Positions 53,087 to 62,947 of a DNA stretch of 64,000 nt are shown piece by piece. This stretch comes from Paenibacillus sp. FSL H7-0737. Its GTDB lineage: Bacteria > Bacillota > Bacilli > Paenibacillales > Paenibacillaceae. The notes under the pieces were generated by a model, which searched no databases, was not told the DNA's origin, and was given only the letters and a program-made list of their open reading frames with translations. Location: assembly GCF_000758545.1 (NCBI RefSeq), contig NZ_CP009279.1, forward strand, positions 806,001 through 870,000, written 5' to 3'. A program made the position numbers and the translations under genes. The stretch's first letter is position 1. Each line of letters begins with the position of its first letter.

Positions 53087-54848
53087 TTGCGGTCACCTGC
53101 CTTCCAATACCCTCGTTCTGCAGTTTAAACACATCGTAGTAGTAGCCCCGTTTCGCTAGCAGTTCGGCGTGGGTGCCTTCCTCAACCAGCTTCCCGTTAT
53201 CCAGAATGAGAATACGGTCAGCCTGCGCGGTCGTAGATACACGCTGCGCGATAATAATCTTCGTGCAAGGATAATCCAGCTCGCGTAGACTTTTCTGAAT
53301 ATGCTCCTCTGTCTCAAGATCGACAGCAGAGGTCGTATCATCCAGAATGAGGATCGGACGGCGAACTGCCAAAGCACGTGCTAAAGCGATACGCTGTTTT
53401 TGACCTCCGGATAAGCCGACTCCTCGTTCTCCGACAACGGTATCATAACCTTCAGGCATTTTGGTAATGAAGTCGTGTGCGGCTGCGAGCTCGGCAAAGC
53501 TTATCGCATCTTCTTCCGGAAGATCAGGATCACCATAGGCGATGTTTCCATCGATAGTATCAGAGAACAAGAGCACATCTTGGGTCGCCATGCCGATATT
53601 ATCACGCAGTTCATCGAGCTCCAGCTTTCGGACATCAACGCCGTCGACGAGTACACGTCCTTCGGCTACGTCATAGAAGCGAGGAATCAGGTTGATGATT
53701 GTTGTTTTGCCTGATCCGGTCGAGCCCATGATTGCTATGGTTTCACCAGGTTCTACGGTAAAGCTAACATCGTCAAGTACGATAGCGCTGTCATATTTGA
53801 AGCGGACATGATCGAACTCAATACGGCCTTCGTAACGGCGTTTGTCAGTAGACATATGCTCGTTTACGATATTAGGCTTTGCGTAATAGATATCAATGAT
53901 TTTGGACAAGCTCGCAAAAAAGCGCTGAATGTCGTTGATAATAATACCAATGTTGCGCATAGGGTTGGATATAGCCCAGATCAGTGAAGAGAAAGCTGTA
54001 AATTCACCGAAGGTGATCCGGCCGTTCATCAGGAACAAACCACCTGCCAGCATTAGAATGACGTTGAAGCCCTGAGCGAAGGATTCCAGAAAAGGAAAGT
54101 AATCAAGCCATACAAGGGCGGCCTTTTTGTTCGCTGTAGAGTAATTGACATTCTTCTCCGTAAATTTTTGAACTTCGAACTCTTCGCGGGCAAAAGCCTT
54201 AACCACACGGTTGCCTGAAATATTCTCCTGAGTAGTCGTGTTAAGCTGGGACAGCCGCTCACGCAGGTCAATATACATAGGACGGACGCGTTTAGCGAAT
54301 ATGTAAGCCACGATAAAAATGGGCGGTGACAGGATTAGCATCCACAGCGTTAGCTGAGCATCTATAGTGAAAAAATAGATAACAGCAGCAATGAAGATCG
54401 TTAGCGATTCAATGATCGTTTTGAAAATCCATGCCATCGAGTGCCGAACCATGTCCAGATCCCCGGTCATCTTGGTCATGAGATCACCGGTACGGTTACG
54501 GTCGTAATATTCTCTGTCCTGTCCTTGGATCTTGTTGTACAAAAAAATACGGATATTGTACATCATGTTTTGCGAGGATCTTTCGTACTGCATAGTTGTA
54601 ATATAAGCAAGTCCTGTGCGCAGTAGAGAAAATCCAATCATGCCCAGACAGAGCATAATCAATAATTGCCGTTCTTGTGTAAGATTCTGCAGCGCATTGT
54701 CACCTGCTATAAACGTATCGACAATGCGCTGACTGATGTAAGGGTTTACAATCGTAAGACTTGAACCCACTACTGAGAGGCAGAGCGCTAGAATGTATCG
54801 TGTCCGGTTGCCCTCTAAGTTCTGCCATAGCCATTTCAGTTCGAACAT
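53073..54848 (-). CDS. ABC exporter half-transporter with degenerate NBD (BmrC-like)
   Basis: About 591 residues from the ATG at 54848 (AGGTGATC just upstream); a GTG at 54884 would add 12. Six-helix exporter domain (about 15-310), then NBD: Walker A GSTGSGKTT, signature LSGGQKQR, Walker B ILILDDTTSAVD in which Asp replaces the catalytic Glu, and AQRVST in which Gln replaces the switch His. These two changes mark the non-hydrolysing site of heterodimeric exporters. First gene of the pair; a 250-base region separates it from the divergent ABC/FtsX unit. Confidence 0.88.
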   Translation of the reverse strand: MFELKWLWQNLEGNRTRYILALCLSVVGSSLTIVNPYISQRIVDTFIAGDNALQNLTQERQLLIMLCLGMIGFSLLRTGLAYITTMQYERSSQNMMYNIRIFLYNKIQGQDREYYDRNRTGDLMTKMTGDLDMVRHSMAWIFKTIIESLTIFIAAVIYFFTIDAQLTLWMLILSPPIFIVAYIFAKRVRPMYIDLRERLSQLNTTTQENISGNRVVKAFAREEFEVQKFTEKNVNYSTANKKAALVWLDYFPFLESFAQGFNVILMLAGGLFLMNGRITFGEFTAFSSLIWAISNPMRNIGIIINDIQRFFASLSKIIDIYYAKPNIVNEHMSTDKRRYEGRIEFDHVRFKYDSAIVLDDVSFTVEPGETIAIMGSTGSGKTTIINLIPRFYDVAEGRVLVDGVDVRKLELDELRDNIGMATQDVLLFSDTIDGNIAYGDPDLPEEDAISFAELAAAHDFITKMPEGYDTVVGERGVGLSGGQKQRIALARALAVRRPILILDDTTSAVDLETEEHIQKSLRELDYPCTKIIIAQRVSTTAQADRILILDNGKLVEEGTHAELLAKRGYYYDVFKLQNEGIGRQVTASGKE

Positions 54849-55122
54849 CTGATCACCTGTTTCTGATTGTTCTTGTTCTTTCACTCTTGCCTGAAAAGAG
54901 TGAATAAAACAAAGTGATTATAACATTATCAATTGACTAAGTATCGTTTACGGTAAAATTTCCTTGTTACATTATTGTTACAAAAAAATGAACTTATTAA
55001 TGATGTGAATTTATCCTTGAGTAATGAGGGTTTGCCATTCGGGCTTGGGCGTTCTAATTATGATAAACTGAAACAATGTAAAGTGATTAGGCTTGGTTTG
55101 GATAGAGACAGGAGGATGGAGA

Positions 55123-55824
55123 ATGAGCTTTGTTGCTGTCAAAAATGAGTACAAGCGTTACAAAATGGGTGAAAGTGTGATCGTTGCCAACGACGGAATT
55201 GATTTTGAGATAAATAAAGGTGAGTTTGCAGTGATTGTCGGCCCCAGCGGTGCGGGCAAATCGACGGTGCTTAATATTCTTGGCGGGATGGATTCTGCTG
55301 ACGAAGGCCAGGTCATTGTGGACGGTACGGACATTGCCAAGTTCAGTGCCAAGGAGTTGACGGGCTACCGCCGCAATGACGTGGGTTTTGTGTTCCAGTT
55401 CTATAACTTAGTGCCGAATCTTACCACACTGGAGAATGTTGAGCTTGCTTCTCAGATTTCCCCGCGTGCACTAGATGCGCGTAAGGTGTTGGAGGATGTG
55501 GGATTAGGTGCACGGCTGGATAATTTTCCGGCTCAGCTGTCTGGTGGTGAGCAGCAACGTGTCGCTATCGCCAGAGCGCTAGCTAAACAGCCGAAGCTGC
55601 TCCTCTGCGATGAGCCAACTGGTGCGCTAGATTACAATACTGGTAAGCAAGTGCTTAAGCTGCTTCAGGATACCTGCCGTAACACAGGCACTACGGTCAT
55701 CGTAATCACGCATAATTTGGCGATTGCGCCAATGGCAGACCGGGTTATTGAGATTAATAATGCTAAGGTACGGAAGATGGTAACCAATCCTTCACCAGTA
55801 TCCGTTGAAGATATCGAATGGTAA
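55123..55824 (+). CDS. ABC transporter ATP-binding protein, FtsX-partner type
   Basis: 233 residues from the ATG at 55123 (AGGAGG 9 bases upstream). Walker [26 protein letters not shown], signature LSGGEQQR, Walker [17 protein letters not shown] and [15 protein letters not shown] are intact. This MacB-like group pairs with the FtsX-type permease that follows 13 bases downstream. Substrate unknown; such pairs act in peptide or lipid handling and antibiotic resistance. Confidence 0.9.
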   Translation: MSFVAVKNEYKRYKMGESVIVANDGIDFEINKGEFAVIVGPSGAGKSTVLNILGGMDSADEGQVIVDGTDIAKFSAKELTGYRRNDVGFVFQFYNLVPNLTTLENVELASQISPRALDARKVLEDVGLGARLDNFPAQLSGGEQQRVAIARALAKQPKLLLCDEPTGALDYNTGKQVLKLLQDTCRNTGTTVIVITHNLAIAPMADRVIEINNAKVRKMVTNPSPVSVEDIEW

Positions 55825-55837
55825 GGAGAAGGCATCT

Positions 55838-58483
55838 ATGAAAAAGCGCGCGTTATGGAAAGATATTTTTCGTGAAATTAGGCATACCAAAGCCCGATTT
55901 ATTTCGATTTTTGCAATTATCATGCTGGGCGTTAGTTTCTTTTCTGGCATCAAGTCAGCCGGTCCAGATATGCTGGATACAGCCGGAACCTTTTATCAAG
56001 AGACGAGACTAATGGATCTGAAGGTGCAGACCAACTATGGTTTGACCAAAGATAACATAGATCTGCTGAGCGATGTACCGGGGATCGATGAAGTCCAGCC
56101 GGGTTACAGCGCAGATGTGTTCAGCGGCGATAATGCTTTGATACTCAAAGTCCATTCTTACAATTCAGATAAACCTCTTAACCAGTACAGTATGATTGAA
56201 GGACGTCTTCCAGAGGATTCCGGAGAAATCGTATTGGATGACAAGCTGGCTGGAAAGTATGCGCTGGGCGACAAAATAACGTTCAGCGGAGCTGGAACAG
56301 ATGCGGAGTTGTCGAACAACTTTGAGACATTGAATTATACTGTTGTGGGCTTTGTGCGAAGTCCTCAATTTATTGAGAAGAGTACCCGGGGCACCAGCGG
56401 AATTGGTAAAGGGACGGCGGATGCATTCGCAGCGATCCCAGAGTCGGATTTTAAGCTCCCGGTCTATACGGAAGCCTATCTATCCTTCAAGGATACAACC
56501 GGAGTGAAGGCTTATTCACCAGAGTATGAGGGATTGATCGAACAGCATACCAAGTCAGTAGAGCAGGCGATGTCCAGTGTGCCGGAAGCTCGGCTTGCGG
56601 AGATGCGCGCGGAAGGCGAGAAAGAGCTGTCCAGTGGACGAGGCAAGGTGGCCGCCGCCGAGAAGCAGCTCGCCGATTTAAAGCGCCAGCCAGAAGTGGT
56701 GCAGCAGGGACAAGCTGCAAACATGAAAGCCATTGCTGATGGGCTGGTCTCTGCCAAGGCGGAACTGGCTGCAGGGGAGCAAAAACTTGCAGAACTAGGG
56801 CTCCCGAAGGTCTATGTCACAGACCGAAGTGCCAATCCGGGATATGCCGAATATAAAGACAACGCTGATCGATTGTCGGCAATTGCAAGTGCTTTCCCGG
56901 TATTCTTTTTCCTGATTGCTGCGCTGGTCAGCTTGACGACTATGACTCGAATGGTCGAGGAGCATCGTTTGCAGATCGGGACACTTAAAGCGCTTGGGTA
57001 TGGCAACCGTGACATTATGGCCAAATTCTTGGTTTATGGTACACTTGCCAGCTTGACGGCTTCGGTTGCGGGACTTGCGCTCGGTTTTACCATGTTTCCA
57101 ACCATTATCTATAATGCGTACAGTTCGCTTTATAATCTGCCGGATCTTATCAAAAGCTTCTATCCGTCGTATTCCATCATTTCCATTATAGTGGCGCTTA
57201 TCTGCACTACATTGACGGCTTGGATTGCCGCACGTGTAGAGCTGCGTAGCAATTCTTCTGTGTTAATGCGTCCGAAGGCGCCAAAGAGCGGGCAGCGGAT
57301 TCTACTGGAGAGAGTTACGTTTGTATGGAAACGGCTGAGCTTTGTTCAGAAAGTTACCGCACGGAATTTATTCCGCTACAAGCAGCGGATGTTCATGACT
57401 GTGTTCGGTGTGGCCGGCTGTACGGCGCTAATTCTGACCGGGTTTGGTCTTAAAGACTCGATCGGCAGCATTGCCCCTCAGCAGTTCGGCACGATTATGA
57501 AATATGATGCACTTGTAGCGCTGCATGAAGATGCGTCTGCTGATGTGCGGGATGCCTACGAGCAATTGATCACTGGCGAGTCCACTATAACTGGATCACT
57601 AAGTGTGGCACAGGAAACGATGAAAGCGCATGGCAGTGGTGTAAATGATCAGGATGTGCATATGTTCATCCCTGCATCTGTTGATGCGATATCCGATTAT
57701 GTGGAGCTGCGGGATCGAGTGAGTGGAGAAAAACGCACGCTTTCGGACGAGGGCGCTATAATCTCGGAGAAGCTGGCTAAATTATACGGGCTTGAACCCG
57801 GCGACCAGTTGAATGTGGTGGACAAGGATAACGAGACATTCAAGATTAAGGTCATAGGGATTACAGAGAACTATGTAATGCACTATGTTTATATGACACC
57901 TGCGTATTATTCTTCCGTATTTGGACAAGAACCGGTGTTTAACACAGAGCTGCTGAATTATACCACGCACGATAAAGCATGGGAGGACAAGTTCGGCGAG
58001 AAGCTAACGGATAATGAGGGAGTGGCCGCGGTCAGCTTTTCCAGCAACGTAGGTACTGCCTTTGATGACACCATGAAGAGTATGGATGTTGTAACCTTGG
58101 TACTCATTGTATCGGCTGCTGCTTTAGCTTTTGTCGTCCTCTACAATTTGACCAATATTAATGTCTCTGAGCGGATCAGGGAACTATCAACCATCAAGGT
58201 ATTGGGATTTTATGATAAGGAAGTAACGTTGTATATTTACCGCGAGAATATGCTGCTAAGCCTACTTGGCATTGTAGCCGGATCGGGTCTTGGCATTATA
58301 TTGCACAGCTTCGTCTTGAATACAGCTGAGCTGGATGCGACGATGTTCGCGCCGATTATTAAGTGGCCAAGCTATGTGTATGCCGCGCTATTAACACTGC
58401 TGTTCTCAGGCATAGTCATGGCTTTCATGCATATTAAGCTCAAACGGATTCATATGATTGAGGCGTTGAAGTCGGTAGAATAA
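55838..58483 (+). CDS. FtsX-family ABC permease with coiled-coil insert
   Basis: 881 residues from the ATG at 55838 (AAGGAG 8 bases upstream). One N-terminal helix (ARFISIFAIIMLGVSFFSGI), an outside domain of about 330 residues with a helical stretch rich in Lys/Glu/Ala (residues about 245-310, LAEMRAEGEKELSSGRGKVAAAEKQL region), three helices near 355-475, then a second FtsX module with helices near 520 and 740-875. This matches the large Firmicutes permeases annotated as 'FtsX-like, YtrF/YvcS-type'. It forms an exporter or envelope-remodelling unit with the ATPase before it. Confidence 0.85.
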   Translation: MKKRALWKDIFREIRHTKARFISIFAIIMLGVSFFSGIKSAGPDMLDTAGTFYQETRLMDLKVQTNYGLTKDNIDLLSDVPGIDEVQPGYSADVFSGDNALILKVHSYNSDKPLNQYSMIEGRLPEDSGEIVLDDKLAGKYALGDKITFSGAGTDAELSNNFETLNYTVVGFVRSPQFIEKSTRGTSGIGKGTADAFAAIPESDFKLPVYTEAYLSFKDTTGVKAYSPEYEGLIEQHTKSVEQAMSSVPEARLAEMRAEGEKELSSGRGKVAAAEKQLADLKRQPEVVQQGQAANMKAIADGLVSAKAELAAGEQKLAELGLPKVYVTDRSANPGYAEYKDNADRLSAIASAFPVFFFLIAALVSLTTMTRMVEEHRLQIGTLKALGYGNRDIMAKFLVYGTLASLTASVAGLALGFTMFPTIIYNAYSSLYNLPDLIKSFYPSYSIISIIVALICTTLTAWIAARVELRSNSSVLMRPKAPKSGQRILLERVTFVWKRLSFVQKVTARNLFRYKQRMFMTVFGVAGCTALILTGFGLKDSIGSIAPQQFGTIMKYDALVALHEDASADVRDAYEQLITGESTITGSLSVAQETMKAHGSGVNDQDVHMFIPASVDAISDYVELRDRVSGEKRTLSDEGAIISEKLAKLYGLEPGDQLNVVDKDNETFKIKVIGITENYVMHYVYMTPAYYSSVFGQEPVFNTELLNYTTHDKAWEDKFGEKLTDNEGVAAVSFSSNVGTAFDDTMKSMDVVTLVLIVSAAALAFVVLYNLTNINVSERIRELSTIKVLGFYDKEVTLYIYRENMLLSLLGIVAGSGLGIILHSFVLNTAELDATMFAPIIKWPSYVYAALLTLLFSGIVMAFMHIKLKRIHMIEALKSVE

Positions 58484-58531
58484 GCGGAGCTTCCACACCA
58501 AAAACAAAAGTTGATCCTACTTAAACACAAA

Positions 58532-58584
58532 GGACCGCTTCGAACAGCCATTGTTATGGCTACTCGAAGCGGTCTCTTTTGCTT
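58532..58584. terminator. Intrinsic terminator between convergent genes
   Basis: GACCGCTTCGA-ACA-GCCAT, TGTT, ATGGC-TAC-TCGAAGCGGTC then TCTTTT. Confidence 0.85.
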
Positions 58585-58603
58585 TGAGAGGAGATGGAAT
58601 CTT

Positions 58604-59062
58604 TTAACGTGAGCCGATCGATAACTTCATATGCAGGATAGGAAAAGGATTCCCCTGTTCATCCAGTGCAGAACGCTCAAAAACTTGAAAACCCATATGC
58701 TCATAGAAACCTAAGGCCTGCGGATTTTGTTCATTTACATCAACGTAGCGTACGTTCAGTGTCTGAATAGCATAAGCAACGAGCGATTTACCAATTCCTT
58801 TTCCCATTGCAGTAGGTTCTACGAATAGCATTTCAATCTTGTTATCCTGAATCCCTATGAATCCAAGCGATTGGTCATGGTCATCTATAAAAGCAAGCAG
58901 ATGACTTATATGCTCCATCCCTTGTATAACCAGTGGCCGCAACGCATCAATGTCCTGTTCAGACAGGAATAGATGTGTATGCCGCACAGATAACTCCCAA
59001 ATATTCAGTAGACGGTATAAACATTCTTCATTTCTAGCGGTGATTGGTTGTATCGAGTCCAT
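58604..59062 (-). CDS. GNAT-family N-acetyltransferase (YjaB-like)
   Basis: 152 residues from the ATG at 59062 with GAGGGA 4 bases upstream. GNAT fold: LLNIWELSVRHTHLFLSEQDID at the N-terminus, the acetyl-CoA loop VEPTAMGKGIGKSLV (Q/RxxGxG/A-like, MGKGIG) near residue 95 and VNEQNPQALGFYEHMGFQV at the C-terminus. The HTHLF segment and length recall YjaB/YedL-type enzymes. Acceptor unknown. Confidence 0.85.
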   Translation of the reverse strand: MDSIQPITARNEECLYRLLNIWELSVRHTHLFLSEQDIDALRPLVIQGMEHISHLLAFIDDHDQSLGFIGIQDNKIEMLFVEPTAMGKGIGKSLVAYAIQTLNVRYVDVNEQNPQALGFYEHMGFQVFERSALDEQGNPFPILHMKLSIGSR

Positions 59063-59082
59063 GTCTTCCCTCACATTTCCAC

Positions 59083-60075
59083 TTAATTCGAAGAAGATGA
59101 AGCTGCAGCCGCAGCCGACGCAGCCGCAGCCCCAGCAAGAGCAGCCTGCTGTGCGATCACAATATTAGTGATGCTGGTGGAAAGCATCGAGGTTACAATG
59201 CCGCTTTGCACATCCTCTACATATTTGAAGGCTACCAGCGCAGCTGACAGCAGTAGCAATTCCTGCTTTACAATGGACCAGCTGCCAAAGCCTTTTTTGG
59301 TACGCAGTAATTCGAAGGTCTCTGAGACTTCCGTAACCATGTCCTTATTGTTGGAGGAGAGCAAAGTTAGCACGCCCAGCGAAGAAAGGGTATATTCCTT
59401 ATCTAACCGGATGCCATGTGCACGGAACGCATCTCGTAATGCCAGTACACGATCCGCTGCTTCTGAAGCTTCTTTTCCAAGAACCAGTACCTGTGTCAGA
59501 GCTTGCACACTGTTCCCCGACATAAATTCAGGCTTTAGTGTAGTGTAAAGCTGCTCCATCCGGTCGATGCCGCTGTCCACGTCGATATCGGAAAGGCCGA
59601 GCATGGCAGAGAAGATATAATCATCATGTCCGGTAAGGAAACGGTGCTTCGCTTTCATGCTATCGTAAAACATCTTTGCGCGTTCTACCGTACGCTGATA
59701 CTGATCTGTTGTCGTATTAGCGGCGATTTGATAAGCGGCAACGACGAGATAATCAGAGGCTCTAAATTTGACATCCTTCAATAAGTCATACACGGTCAGC
59801 GTGTTAGCAAGCTGTTGTTCCTTGTCAGCAGAAAGAGAGAGCATAGTAGCAATACTGATTGCCGAGTTCCCCCTAAACGAAGAAAACATTCCGGTATTTT
59901 CTTTAATAAGCTCGTGGCTCGCACGAATCGCATCCTCATCTGCCCTTTTATTCTCTGCTGTGTACAGTAACCCCGCCAAACGGCTAACCATTGCATTATG
60001 CCAAGGAAAAGCCTTTTTGATCCTCTGCGCGTTCTCTGCGAACAATTCAACCCTTGCAGCATACTGCTCGTTCAT
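59083..60075 (-). CDS. DUF4003-family protein
   Basis: 330 residues from the ATG at 60075 (AGAGGGGTG upstream). Entirely helical; blocks GMFSSFRGNSAISIATMLSL, FRASDYLVVAAYQIA, HDDYIFSAMLGLSDID and YTLSSLGVLTLLSSNNKDMV match the DUF4003 family found in Bacillota, with no known function. The end is a run of Ala and Ser (AGAAAASAAAAAS), after a hydrophobic stretch. Transcribed before the GNAT gene with a 21-base gap, so likely the same unit. Confidence 0.8.
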   Translation of the reverse strand: MNEQYAARVELFAENAQRIKKAFPWHNAMVSRLAGLLYTAENKRADEDAIRASHELIKENTGMFSSFRGNSAISIATMLSLSADKEQQLANTLTVYDLLKDVKFRASDYLVVAAYQIAANTTTDQYQRTVERAKMFYDSMKAKHRFLTGHDDYIFSAMLGLSDIDVDSGIDRMEQLYTTLKPEFMSGNSVQALTQVLVLGKEASEAADRVLALRDAFRAHGIRLDKEYTLSSLGVLTLLSSNNKDMVTEVSETFELLRTKKGFGSWSIVKQELLLLSAALVAFKYVEDVQSGIVTSMLSTSITNIVIAQQAALAGAAAASAAAAASSSSN

Positions 60076-60160
60076 TGGATACACCCCTCTGTTATCTATA
60101 ATTCATAATATTACGAAAATTTTCTGAGTTGGATTCATTTGTTTGGGGTGTTTATTGTTT

Positions 60161-60730
60161 TTAGATCATAAACAGCTCTTTAGCATACCGTTTGCCTGAC
60201 GAAAGAAGGCTGTCGCTCAGTTCAGGGTCATTTACAGTCCTTGCAAGAACTAGAGAGCCAACCATGGTGCTGAACAGTGCGCTACCTTTGGAGGGCTCAA
60301 TTCCCGCCAGATCGGAGATAAAAGCAATCATCCGCTCTAGTTCCTGGGTGAATACTTGTCGAACTTCTTCGGAAGAATGAGATATTTCGGCAGAAAGGGC
60401 AGGGATAATACAGCCCATCTCCGTTTTGTCGCGGTGATACGGACTTAAATAATAGTCAATGACCGCATTGATTTTGGGGTTCTGCTCTTCCTGGTCCGCG
60501 ACCTTCTGCAAAAGTGCGATGGTATCGCTGATGGCATACCGGCAGGCTTCGGCGACGAGTTGTTCTTTGTTGTCGAAATGTGAATAAAACCCCCCGTGAG
60601 TCAATCCGGCTCCCTTCATAATGAATGGAACACTTACATCATGAATGCCATGGGTGCGAAAAGCCTGGGCAGCACTTTCAACAATCGTATTCCGTACTTT
60701 TATTTTATGGCCTTTGGGATAGGGCATCAT
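60161..60730 (-). CDS. TetR/AcrR-family repressor
   Basis: About 189 residues from the ATG at 60730 (GGAG 5 bases upstream; another ATG at 60727). The N-terminal helix-turn-helix reads IVESAAQAFRTHGIHDVSVPFIMKGAGLTHGGFYSHFDNKEQLVAEA (landmarks GGFYSHFDNKE). The C-terminus resembles the LmrA/YxaF-like group (MGCIIPALSAEI, SxLFSTMVGSLVLARTV). It diverges from the Lpd/HlyD/ABC-2 operon, and the 15-bp inverted repeat over that promoter is the likely operator. Confidence 0.88.
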   Translation of the reverse strand: MMPYPKGHKIKVRNTIVESAAQAFRTHGIHDVSVPFIMKGAGLTHGGFYSHFDNKEQLVAEACRYAISDTIALLQKVADQEEQNPKINAVIDYYLSPYHRDKTEMGCIIPALSAEISHSSEEVRQVFTQELERMIAFISDLAGIEPSKGSALFSTMVGSLVLARTVNDPELSDSLLSSGKRYAKELFMI

Positions 60731-60843
60731 AATCACTCCATAGCTTCATAATTCTACTTTTAAAATATTATATGCATCATAATAAAGCCTGTCAATTTAA
60801 CGATTCTGAGCACTGTCTGCTTATGAAAGGATAAACACGGTTG

Positions 60844-60898
60844 TTGACGGTTTTAAAATATGATGGTAATAATATATTACGATCATCATATTTTAAAA
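60844..60898 (+). promoter_or_regulatory. Promoter with 15-bp inverted-repeat TetR operator
   Basis: TTGACG (60844-60849), 17 bases, TAATAA (60867-60872). TTTTAAAATATGATG (60851-60865) in the spacer is repeated inverted as CATCATATTTTAAAA (60884-60898) after the start point. A related half-site occurs near 60760, before the repressor gene itself, suggesting autoregulation. Confidence 0.7.
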
Positions 60899-60923
60899 TA
60901 GCAGGTACAGGAGGTATCAGGAG

Positions 60924-62318
60924 ATGGGGAAACTTGAGTTCGTAGAAACGTTGGTCATTGGATCAGGTCCGGGTGGGTATGTGGCGGCGCTGCGATCTTC
61001 ACAACTTGGAATGAGAACGGCGATTGTTGAACGTAATCAGCTAGGTGGGGTCTGCACTAATGTTGGGTGTATTCCCTCCAAAGCATTAATTGCTGAATCC
61101 CATCGTTACGAGTTGCTTAGACCGTTCAGCTCTGCGGATGCGGCAGTGTCATTTAAGAATGCTCAGGATTTCAAGCAAGGAATTGTGAATAAGCAGGCAG
61201 GTGGAGTTGGCTATTTATTAAAGACTGCAGGTGTGAGCATTTTGGAAGGGGAGGCCAGATTGGTCGATGAGCATACCGCTATTATCAGTCAGTCCGGACA
61301 AGAGCAAAGCATTTCTTTTAAAAATGCCATCTTAGCCACAGGATCACGTCCGATTGAGCTGCAAGCCTTTCCCGTTGGCGGACGTGTTTTGTCTTCGACA
61401 GAAGCTCTGTCGCTCCGTGAAGTTCCAACTAGCCTAGTAGTTATTGGCGGTGGATATATAGGCGTTGAGCTGGGGCAAATGTATGCCAAATTTGGAACAA
61501 CGGTAACGATTCTGGAGGGAGGAGATCAAGTGCTGCCTGGATTTGAGGCGGAGCTTGTGAGCCCTGTTGGAAGGCAGTTGAAAGCTGATGGGATTAAGAT
61601 GATTACCGGAGCGACAGCTGTGAACGTAGTGCAGAGTGCAGACGCCATTACACTGCATTATTTGAAAAATCAGGAGCAGCTGCATGTGACAGCGGAATAT
61701 GTGTTAGTCACTGTCGGCAGAAAACCAAATACAGACGGTGATTTAGGGCTGGACCGTATAGGTTTGCCAGTGACGAGCAGGGGTTTCATTGAGACAGATG
61801 AACAGTGCAGAACGGCTATCCCGAATATTTTTGCAATTGGGGATATTACGTCGGGTCCAGCCCTTGCTCACAAGGCGTCCTATGAAGCTAAAATTGCGGC
61901 AGAAGCCATTGCCGGTCTTTCCTCCGAGGTTGATTATAGAGCCATTCCGCTTGTTGTTTTTTCTGATCCAGAGCTGGCCAGTGTTGGCTTAAGTGAAACA
62001 GAAGCAAAGGCAAAAGGCATCCCGCTGGTTATTGGCAAATCTTCTTTTGGGATTAACGGGAGAGCATTGGCCTTGAGGGAAACGGAAGGGTTCGTCAAAA
62101 TTGTAGCGGACCCGATCTCGGGAATCGTTATGGGTGCCCAAATTGTTGGAGTAGAAGCATCTACACTGGTGTCGGAGCTTGCCCTTGCCATTGAGATGGG
62201 AGCAACTGTAGAGGACTTGGCGATGACCATTCACCCTCATCCCACATTGGGAGAAGTGATTATGGAGGCTGCCGAAAATGCGGCTAAAAAAATGGTAAGG
62301 GGAGAGAGTGGGAAATGA
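60924..62318 (+). CDS. Dihydrolipoyl dehydrogenase-like flavoprotein disulfide reductase
   Basis: 464 residues, complete pyridine nucleotide-disulfide oxidoreductase: FAD motif VIGSGPGGYVAALRSSQLG, redox disulfide GGVCTNVGCIPSK, NAD motif VIGGGYIGVELGQMY, FAIGDITSGPALAHKA, and the dimer-interface dyad HPHPTLGEVIME with the catalytic His-Glu. By sequence it is an E3 enzyme, but no E1/E2 genes are near. It is the first gene of a TetR-controlled operon with a fusion-like protein and an ABC-2 permease, so a role in redox stress or xenobiotic response is more likely than in a dehydrogenase complex. Confidence 0.9.
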   Translation: MGKLEFVETLVIGSGPGGYVAALRSSQLGMRTAIVERNQLGGVCTNVGCIPSKALIAESHRYELLRPFSSADAAVSFKNAQDFKQGIVNKQAGGVGYLLKTAGVSILEGEARLVDEHTAIISQSGQEQSISFKNAILATGSRPIELQAFPVGGRVLSSTEALSLREVPTSLVVIGGGYIGVELGQMYAKFGTTVTILEGGDQVLPGFEAELVSPVGRQLKADGIKMITGATAVNVVQSADAITLHYLKNQEQLHVTAEYVLVTVGRKPNTDGDLGLDRIGLPVTSRGFIETDEQCRTAIPNIFAIGDITSGPALAHKASYEAKIAAEAIAGLSSEVDYRAIPLVVFSDPELASVGLSETEAKAKGIPLVIGKSSFGINGRALALRETEGFVKIVADPISGIVMGAQIVGVEASTLVSELALAIEMGATVEDLAMTIHPHPTLGEVIMEAAENAAKKMVRGESGK

Positions 62319-62947
62319 AGATAAAAGCAGGTTTATATATTGGAATTGCGATTGCGTTAATCGTTGGAGGTTCTCTACTTGCTATAAAAGGAAAGGATGC
62401 TGTCAGTCAAGCTGAGAGCAGGAAACAAGGGATTCTTGATGCAGAGCAAAAGACTATATTTTATCAGAACAGTCCAGGGTCAATTGTAGAGGTCCGTGTG
62501 GCTGTAGGTGATTCTATAAAACAGGGAGAGGTATTGTTCAAGGTTAAATCCGCTGAAGAAGGAGAAACAGATGTACTCGCGCCGGAGGACGGATCGGTCA
62601 ACAGGATTGTTGTAAAGCCGGGAGATCAAATACAGCTAGGAATGCCAATGGCGGTTTTGCAAAAAAACAACTTTTATACAGACCTTTACATACAGGAGAG
62701 CGAAATCCAAAAGCTAAAGGTGAATCAAAGTATCGACGTTCATTTTCCGTATTTGGACCATAAAGCCGAGGTGACGGGTGTGGTTACTTCCATCGCAGCC
62801 GCCCCTCAATTTGCGAGCTTACGCATGTCACGTGAAAAAGGGCAAGCCGATTTAAGCATGTTTCTTGTCCGTATAGCTATGGATGCGAATGCTGATTTGC
62901 TTCCGGGGATGACAGCGGAGGTGAAGCTCGATGAAATCACTGATTGA
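62315..62947 (+). CDS. HlyD/biotinyl-lipoyl-like membrane-anchored adaptor protein
   Basis: 210 residues, ATG overlapping the previous stop. One N-terminal membrane helix (about 7-25), then two barrel-sandwich halves (YQNSPGSIVEVRVAVGDSIKQGEVLFKV and APEDGSVNRIVVKPGDQIQLGMPMAVL) and a beta-barrel part ending PGMTAEVKL. This is the adaptor (membrane-fusion-like) fold without the coiled-coil hairpin, as in short Gram-positive adaptors. It should join the ABC-2 permease whose gene starts inside its end (16-base overlap). Confidence 0.82.
   Translation: MKIKAGLYIGIAIALIVGGSLLAIKGKDAVSQAESRKQGILDAEQKTIFYQNSPGSIVEVRVAVGDSIKQGEVLFKVKSAEEGETDVLAPEDGSVNRIVVKPGDQIQLGMPMAVLQKNNFYTDLYIQESEIQKLKVNQSIDVHFPYLDHKAEVTGVVTSIAAAPQFASLRMSREKGQADLSMFLVRIAMDANADLLPGMTAEVKLDEITD

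Noticed and set aside
59083..59110. Expanded triplet-type repeat at the end of the DUF4003 gene
   Set aside because: The Ala/Ser run uses mixed codons and is a low-complexity tail, not a pure tandem DNA repeat.
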